Shown here one piece after another: positions 51,559 to 55,405 of a stretch of DNA of 55,405 nucleotides. The notes beneath the pieces are model-generated. The model did no database searches, was not told the DNA's origin, and worked only from the letters and a program-made list of their open reading frames with translations. The translations under genes and the position numbers were made by a program. How positions within the stretch are numbered: the stretch's first letter is position 1; every line of letters starts with the position of its first letter. Origin of the DNA: Bacteriovoracaceae bacterium UBA4573 (GTDB lineage: Bacteria; Bdellovibrionota; UBA1018; UBA923); contig DGKJ01000051.1 in assembly GCA_002387735.1 (NCBI GenBank), positions 43,363 through 98,767 of the forward strand, written 5' to 3'.

Positions 51559-52263
51559 ATGCACGGAGAACATTCATTTACGTGGATTAGTTTGATTCCA
51601 GGCCTGGAACATGCGCCGAATCACGTGGTGATGACGGTAATTGTTGCTATTCTAGCCGTGGTTATGGGCGGGATTGCCACTATGCAGCTTAATGCCGCAG
51701 GTGGAGCCATCATTGTTCCGGAATCCAAGCTCACTTTTCGCAATTTTTTCGATTTAGTCGCAGAGAAGCTTTACGGATTTTGCGAAACGACCCTAGGTGA
51801 GCATGAAGCCAAAACCTATTTTCCAGTGATAGGCACGCTTTTTATTTTTATATTTTTCTCAAATCTTTTTGGATTAATTCCAGGGTTTTTACCTTCGACC
51901 GACAATATCAATACAACGTTGGCGGTCGGTTTATTTGTTTTCATTTTTTATAATATTCAGGGTTTCAAAGCTAACGGAGTTGGGTATCTAAAACACTTCC
52001 TTGGTCCGGTTTGGTATTTGGCTCCTCTGATGTTGGTGATTGAAATTGTTTCTCACGTGTTTCGCCCTCTCAGCTTGGCGCTGCGTCTTCGCGGAAACAT
52101 TCAGGGTGATCACGTGGTATTGGGAGTTATGTCGTCATTGGTGCCGTATTTGGTACCCGTGATTTTCATGCTCTTGGGTTTGTTTGTAGCCTTTGTGCAG
52201 GCATTTGTTTTTTGTCTGTTAACAATGGTTTACATCTCGTTATCAACTGCGCACGACCATTGA
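51559..52263 (+). CDS. atpB: ATP synthase F0 a subunit
   Basis: Ion-channel subunit next to the c-ring, 234 residues with five or six helices. The essential stator arginine is R176 in RPLSLALRLRGNIQGDHVV. Other family segments are FSNLFGLIPGFLPSTDNINT near residues 99-119. It starts 12 nt after atpI, preceded by AGGA, and is followed by atpE after 14 nt. Confidence 0.95.
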   Translation: MHGEHSFTWISLIPGLEHAPNHVVMTVIVAILAVVMGGIATMQLNAAGGAIIVPESKLTFRNFFDLVAEKLYGFCETTLGEHEAKTYFPVIGTLFIFIFFSNLFGLIPGFLPSTDNINTTLAVGLFVFIFYNIQGFKANGVGYLKHFLGPVWYLAPLMLVIEIVSHVFRPLSLALRLRGNIQGDHVVLGVMSSLVPYLVPVIFMLLGLFVAFVQAFVFCLLTMVYISLSTAHDH

Positions 52264-52277
52264 AAGGAGAACGAGCA

Positions 52278-52580
52278 GTGAAAAATATGAGAATTTGGTT
52301 AGTATTGGTGGCTACTTTTTTAGTGAGCTGCGTGGCTTTTGCAAGTGAAGGTGGCGCTACGGATCCGTACGCTTCGTTGGCTGCAGGCCTTGCAATTGGT
52401 ATTGCCGCGTTCGGTGGATCTCTCGGACAAAGCAAAGCAGCAGCAGCAGCTCTCGAAGGCATTGCACGAAACCCATCGGCTTCGGGCAAAATCTTTGTAC
52501 CTATGATTATCGGTTTGGCTCTTATCGAGTCACTTGTTCTTTACGCATTCGTTATTGCGTTCGTTAAGATCAAGATCTGA
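52278..52580 (+). CDS. atpE: ATP synthase F0 c subunit with N-terminal signal-like extension
   Basis: Rotor ring subunit, 100 residues from GTG 52278, which has AAAGGAG with 8-nt spacing; ATG 52287 is an alternative. The two-helix hairpin occupies about 33-95, with the polar loop R64-N-P66 and the ion-binding carboxylate E84 in GLALIESLVLYAF. Q51, E84, S85 and Y89 match the Na+-ligand pattern of Ilyobacter c (Q32, E65, S66, Y70), though related patterns also occur in some H+ rings. Residues 1-22 look like a cleavable signal peptide (core WLVLVATFLVSCVAFA), with LVSC also resembling a lipobox. Confidence 0.95.
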   Translation: MKNMRIWLVLVATFLVSCVAFASEGGATDPYASLAAGLAIGIAAFGGSLGQSKAAAAALEGIARNPSASGKIFVPMIIGLALIESLVLYAFVIAFVKIKI

Positions 52581-52600
52581 TAGTCTGAAAATAATCGACG

Positions 52601-52635
52601 AAAAAGGCCGTTTCCGAATGGAGACGGCCTTTTTT
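52601..52635. terminator. Bidirectional Rho-independent terminator between atpE and uvrA
   Basis: A 15-bp stem (one G-U pair) capped by GAAT: the left arm AAAAAGGCCGT plus TTCC, the right arm GGAG plus ACGGCCTTTTT. The A-run on the left and T-run on the right let it terminate atpE (plus) and uvrA (minus). It ends 2 bp from the uvrA stop codon. Confidence 0.95.
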
Positions 52636-52637
52636 AT

Positions 52638-55229
52638 TTACAGATAACGAGCTAGGTACCGGCCCGTAACCGACTTGGGATTTTGTGCTATCTGCTCAGG
52701 TGTACCAATTGCAACGATCTCACCGCCCAATTCGCCCCCCTCGGGCCCTAAATCAATGACGTGGTCCGCTGTTTTGATTACTTCTAGGTTATGTTCGATC
52801 ACCAGTACCGTATTGCCCTGTTCTACCAGACGATGAAGTACTTCATTGAGCTTTCGCACATCATCAAAATGCAAGCCCGTGGTCGGTTCGTCGAGAATAT
52901 AGAAAGTATTACCCGTAGAACGTGATGCCAGCTCCTTAGCTAACTTCATGCGTTGCGCTTCACCACCAGACAATGTCGTCGCACTTTGGCCGAGCGTTAT
53001 ATAACCGAGCCCAACCTCCGACAGGGTTTTCAATTTCTGTTTAAGCAATGGAACCTTCGAAAAAAACTCCATGGCGTCGTCGATAGTCATGTCGAGCACG
53101 TTGGATATAGACTTGCCCTTGTAAAGTATTGAGAGAGTGTCGTTATTGTACCGCTTCCCTTCGCATTCATCGCACCTTACGTAAATATCGCTTAAGAAGT
53201 GCATTTCAACTCTTACAAGGCCATCCCCTCTACATTTCTCACAGCGCCCACCCTTTACATTAAAAGAAAATCTGCCCGATTTAAAACCGCGAGCGCGCGA
53301 CTCTGGCAGTTGCGAAAAGAGATCTCGAATTAAGCTAAAGGTACCGGTATAAGTCGCAGGATTGCTTCGAGGGGTTCGCCCGATTGGCGACTGGTCGATA
53401 TCTACTACTTTATCAATTTTATCTAAGCCAGTGGCACCCTTCAAACGCAGCGTGGGGATTTTACTTTTATATAAAGCCTGCATTAGCAGTGGATAAAGCG
53501 TATCTATTACTAAACTAGATTTTCCAGAGCCACTTACACCCGTCACACAAATAAAACAGCCTAAAGGAATTGTAGCCTCTACATGTTTTAAATTGTTCTC
53601 TGCCACTTCTGATAGAACGATGGTTCGGGTCGGGTCGGTTTGAGTACGTCGAACTTTGGGAACAGGAATCTGAGCCTGATCGTTTAAATAACGCCCAGTT
53701 ATTGAACTAGAGTTCGCAATAATGTCCTGAACCGAACCTTGGGCGATAATGTCGCCGCCATGGGTGCCTGCCGCCGGCCCAAGGTCGATGATATGATCAG
53801 CTTTTTCGATTGTATCGCGATCGTGTTCAACCACCAGAACGGTGTTCCCCATATCTCGTAGCCGTAAAAGACTTTCAATTAATCGATCGTTATCTCGCTG
53901 GTGTAGACCAATACTTGGTTCATCTAATACATAAATAACGCCATTTAGTGACGAACCAATCTGACTAGCGAGACGAATGCGCTGACTTTCGCCACCGGAT
54001 AATGTTTGAGCCGACCGATTCAAGGAAAGATAATCGACGCCGACTTTTAATAGGAAGCTCAATCGATCTTTAATTTCTTTTAATATGCGATCGGCAATCA
54101 GAACTTCTCTTTTGGTAAACGAATGAGTATCAAAAAAAGAAGCTAGTTTTTTTATAGATAACGAACAGAGATCAGCAATGTTGTGATTACCAACTTTGAA
54201 GTGCAGTGAACTCTGTTTGAGACGCGTCCCATTGCAGTCCGTACACACGGTTCGAATTAAAATAGCCGGACCCGTTTCGGCTGAATCGTCTTCGAGCAAG
54301 TCGTCTTCATCTTCGACGTCGTTGCCTAGATAGCCTAGACCATTGCATTTTTTGCAGGCACCAATCGGAGAATTAAAAGAAAATGTTCTCGGTTCAGGAA
54401 GGGGATAAGACACTCCGCAGTCCACGCATGCGAACTTGTCTGAAAATAAATGTTCGGTTCCGCCGTCTTCTAACTGGATTGCCACCAAACCTTCAGCAAG
54501 TTTAAGTGCCGTTTCTACAGAGTCTTGCAGCCGCGCTCGAAGAGCCCCTTTTCCGGTCGGATCCGCCGTGGATGGAGCCATAGGACGCAGAACTAAGCGA
54601 TCGATGAAAACATCGATGTCATGTTTTTTTTGTTTATCCAATTCAATATTTTGCGAAAGGTCTAGTATTTCTCCGTCAATACGAATTCGGGAAAAACCTT
54701 TTTGTCGATAGGAGGCAAGTTCTTTTTGATACTCGCCTTTTCTTCCCCGAACCACGGGTGCGAGTATGCTCATTTTGGAACCTTGTTGAAATTCCAATAT
54801 TTGATCTACAATTTGCTGGGCAGTTTGCCCCGAAATAGATTTTCCGCATTGATAGCAAAAAGGTATCGAGATTCGAGCGAACAAGAGTCGAAGGTAATCG
54901 TATACTTCAGTGACAGTTCCTACGGTTGAGCGTGGATTATGGGAGGTGGTTTTTTGTTGGATTGATATCGTAGGAGACAACCCGTCGATGCTTTCCACGT
55001 CTGGCTTATTTTGAGCCTGCAAGAATTGACGGGCGTAGGTAGAAAGCGATTCTATGTATCGGCGCTGACCTTCTGCAAAAATGGTGTCAAAAGCGAGAGA
55101 AGATTTTCCAGACCCACTAAGGCCTGTGATCACTGTCAGCGAATCGCGGGGGATCCGTAGCGAAATATTTTTAAGATTATGCTCTTTTGCCCCACGTATA
55201 ATAATGGAGTCATCATTGTTGGCCGACAT
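52638..55229 (-). CDS. uvrA: Excinuclease ABC subunit A, internally shortened
   Basis: DNA-damage sensor of nucleotide excision repair, a double ABC ATPase. The first Walker A is GLSGSGKS (36-43), then SLSTYARQFL. The first signature is LSGGESQRIRLASQIG, with VLDEPSIGLHQRD; the second ATPase has GVSGSGKSSL, LSGGEAQRMKLAKELA and LDEPTTGLHFDD. The C-terminal zinc module is CEKCRGDG with CDECEGKRYN. At 863 residues it is about 75-80 shorter than typical. The loss is between GACKKCNGLGYLG and CTDCNGTRLK, where about 30 acidic residues replace a segment of about 120 in E. coli. The start overlaps the upstream phosphohexomutase gene by 17 nt. Confidence 0.95.
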   Translation of the reverse strand: MSANNDDSIIIRGAKEHNLKNISLRIPRDSLTVITGLSGSGKSSLAFDTIFAEGQRRYIESLSTYARQFLQAQNKPDVESIDGLSPTISIQQKTTSHNPRSTVGTVTEVYDYLRLLFARISIPFCYQCGKSISGQTAQQIVDQILEFQQGSKMSILAPVVRGRKGEYQKELASYRQKGFSRIRIDGEILDLSQNIELDKQKKHDIDVFIDRLVLRPMAPSTADPTGKGALRARLQDSVETALKLAEGLVAIQLEDGGTEHLFSDKFACVDCGVSYPLPEPRTFSFNSPIGACKKCNGLGYLGNDVEDEDDLLEDDSAETGPAILIRTVCTDCNGTRLKQSSLHFKVGNHNIADLCSLSIKKLASFFDTHSFTKREVLIADRILKEIKDRLSFLLKVGVDYLSLNRSAQTLSGGESQRIRLASQIGSSLNGVIYVLDEPSIGLHQRDNDRLIESLLRLRDMGNTVLVVEHDRDTIEKADHIIDLGPAAGTHGGDIIAQGSVQDIIANSSSITGRYLNDQAQIPVPKVRRTQTDPTRTIVLSEVAENNLKHVEATIPLGCFICVTGVSGSGKSSLVIDTLYPLLMQALYKSKIPTLRLKGATGLDKIDKVVDIDQSPIGRTPRSNPATYTGTFSLIRDLFSQLPESRARGFKSGRFSFNVKGGRCEKCRGDGLVRVEMHFLSDIYVRCDECEGKRYNNDTLSILYKGKSISNVLDMTIDDAMEFFSKVPLLKQKLKTLSEVGLGYITLGQSATTLSGGEAQRMKLAKELASRSTGNTFYILDEPTTGLHFDDVRKLNEVLHRLVEQGNTVLVIEHNLEVIKTADHVIDLGPEGGELGGEIVAIGTPEQIAQNPKSVTGRYLARYL

Positions 55230-55405
55230 AATCTTTTAAAGCTCCATCGAAAGCCGCTTCAACGATAGAGCGAATTTTTTTAAGGGCAGAATCGGAATTA
55301 GCTTCGAATCTCATCACAACAACGGGTTGTGTATTCGAGGCGCGCAGTAAACCCCAGCCCTCTGGCATTTCAACTCGCACACCATCAATATCCACCACTG
55401 AGTAC
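55213..55405 (-). CDS. Phosphoglucomutase/phosphomannomutase, C-terminal fragment
   Basis: Only the last 63 codons lie in the window; the gene continues beyond the right edge. They form the C-terminal phosphate-binding domain, DGVRVEMPEGWGLLRASNTQ, followed by PVVVMRFEANS. The RASNTxP loop is typical of bacterial PMM/PGM enzymes making hexose-1-phosphates for LPS or exopolysaccharide. A GTG at 55398 is in frame but internal. Confidence 0.85.
   Translation of the reverse strand, partial: YSVVDIDGVRVEMPEGWGLLRASNTQPVVVMRFEANSDSALKKIRSIVEAAFDGALKDYVGQQ

Overview
This window is the replication-origin region of a motile Gram-negative bacterium. It most resembles a member of the Bdellovibrionota (Bdellovibrio-like, formerly Deltaproteobacteria). 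That placement is an inference from gene content, gene order and protein style: FlgF, lipoproteins, class II (B12-dependent) ribonucleotide reductase, methylmalonyl-CoA mutase, paired b/b' ATP synthase subunits, and a receiver domain of a type I associate with Bdellovibrio hybrid kinases. No rRNA, tRNA, insertion sequence, phage gene or CRISPR array was seen.

Layout. 1-768: 3'-truncated flgF (minus). 1050-6565: folD-gcvT-gcvH-gcvPA-gcvPB plus a 92-codon gene (plus), a glycine cleavage/one-carbon operon. 6567-7412: TonB-family protein (minus). 7675-7992: orphan receiver domain (plus). 7993-12646: xseB-tlyA-patatin-like lipoprotein-PBP1A (minus). 12692-14038: LysM lytic transglycosylase (plus). 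14042-16426: large membrane-anchored protein with carboxypeptidase-regulatory-like repeats (minus). 16514-27266: mnmG-rsmG-parA-parB-bactofilin-atpF'-atpF-atpH-atpA-atpG-atpD-atpC, read right to left on the minus strand, with three parS sites around mnmG and rsmG. 27406-29220: class II RNR (minus), back to back with an aldehyde dehydrogenase (29238-30800, plus). 30803-39488: rpmH-rnpA-yidD-yidC-mnmE-hbd-enoyl-CoA hydratase-acyl-CoA dehydrogenase-methylmalonyl-CoA mutase (large, small), one tightly packed minus-strand run. 39607-50064: dnaA, oriC, dnaN, recF, gyrB, fabH, gyrA (plus). 50087-52580: TPR lipoprotein and the F0 genes atpZ-atpI-atpB-atpE (plus), closed by a strong bidirectional terminator. 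52638-55405: uvrA and the 3' end of a phosphohexomutase (minus).

The origin is the centre of the window. The 663-bp dnaA-dnaN gap holds 20 exact TTATCCACA boxes and six near-matches, many in 11-12 bp spaced triplets, then a DnaA-trio-like run and an AT-rich unwinding element next to dnaN. Most genes on either side point away from the origin, co-directional with the forks. The parABS locus, gyrase, initiator, clamp and RecF sit together. The ATP synthase is split around the origin, F1 plus stator to the left and F0 a/c to the right.

The best second-look items are the box-saturated origin with its DnaA-trio element, the mnmG start codon buried inside a parS site, a patatin-like lipoprotein with no catalytic dyad in the PBP1A operon, a c subunit with a signal peptide and Na+-type ligands, an internally shortened UvrA, and fabH wedged between gyrB and gyrA. 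I did not find a clear new defence or mobile system; the region is mostly core chromosome.
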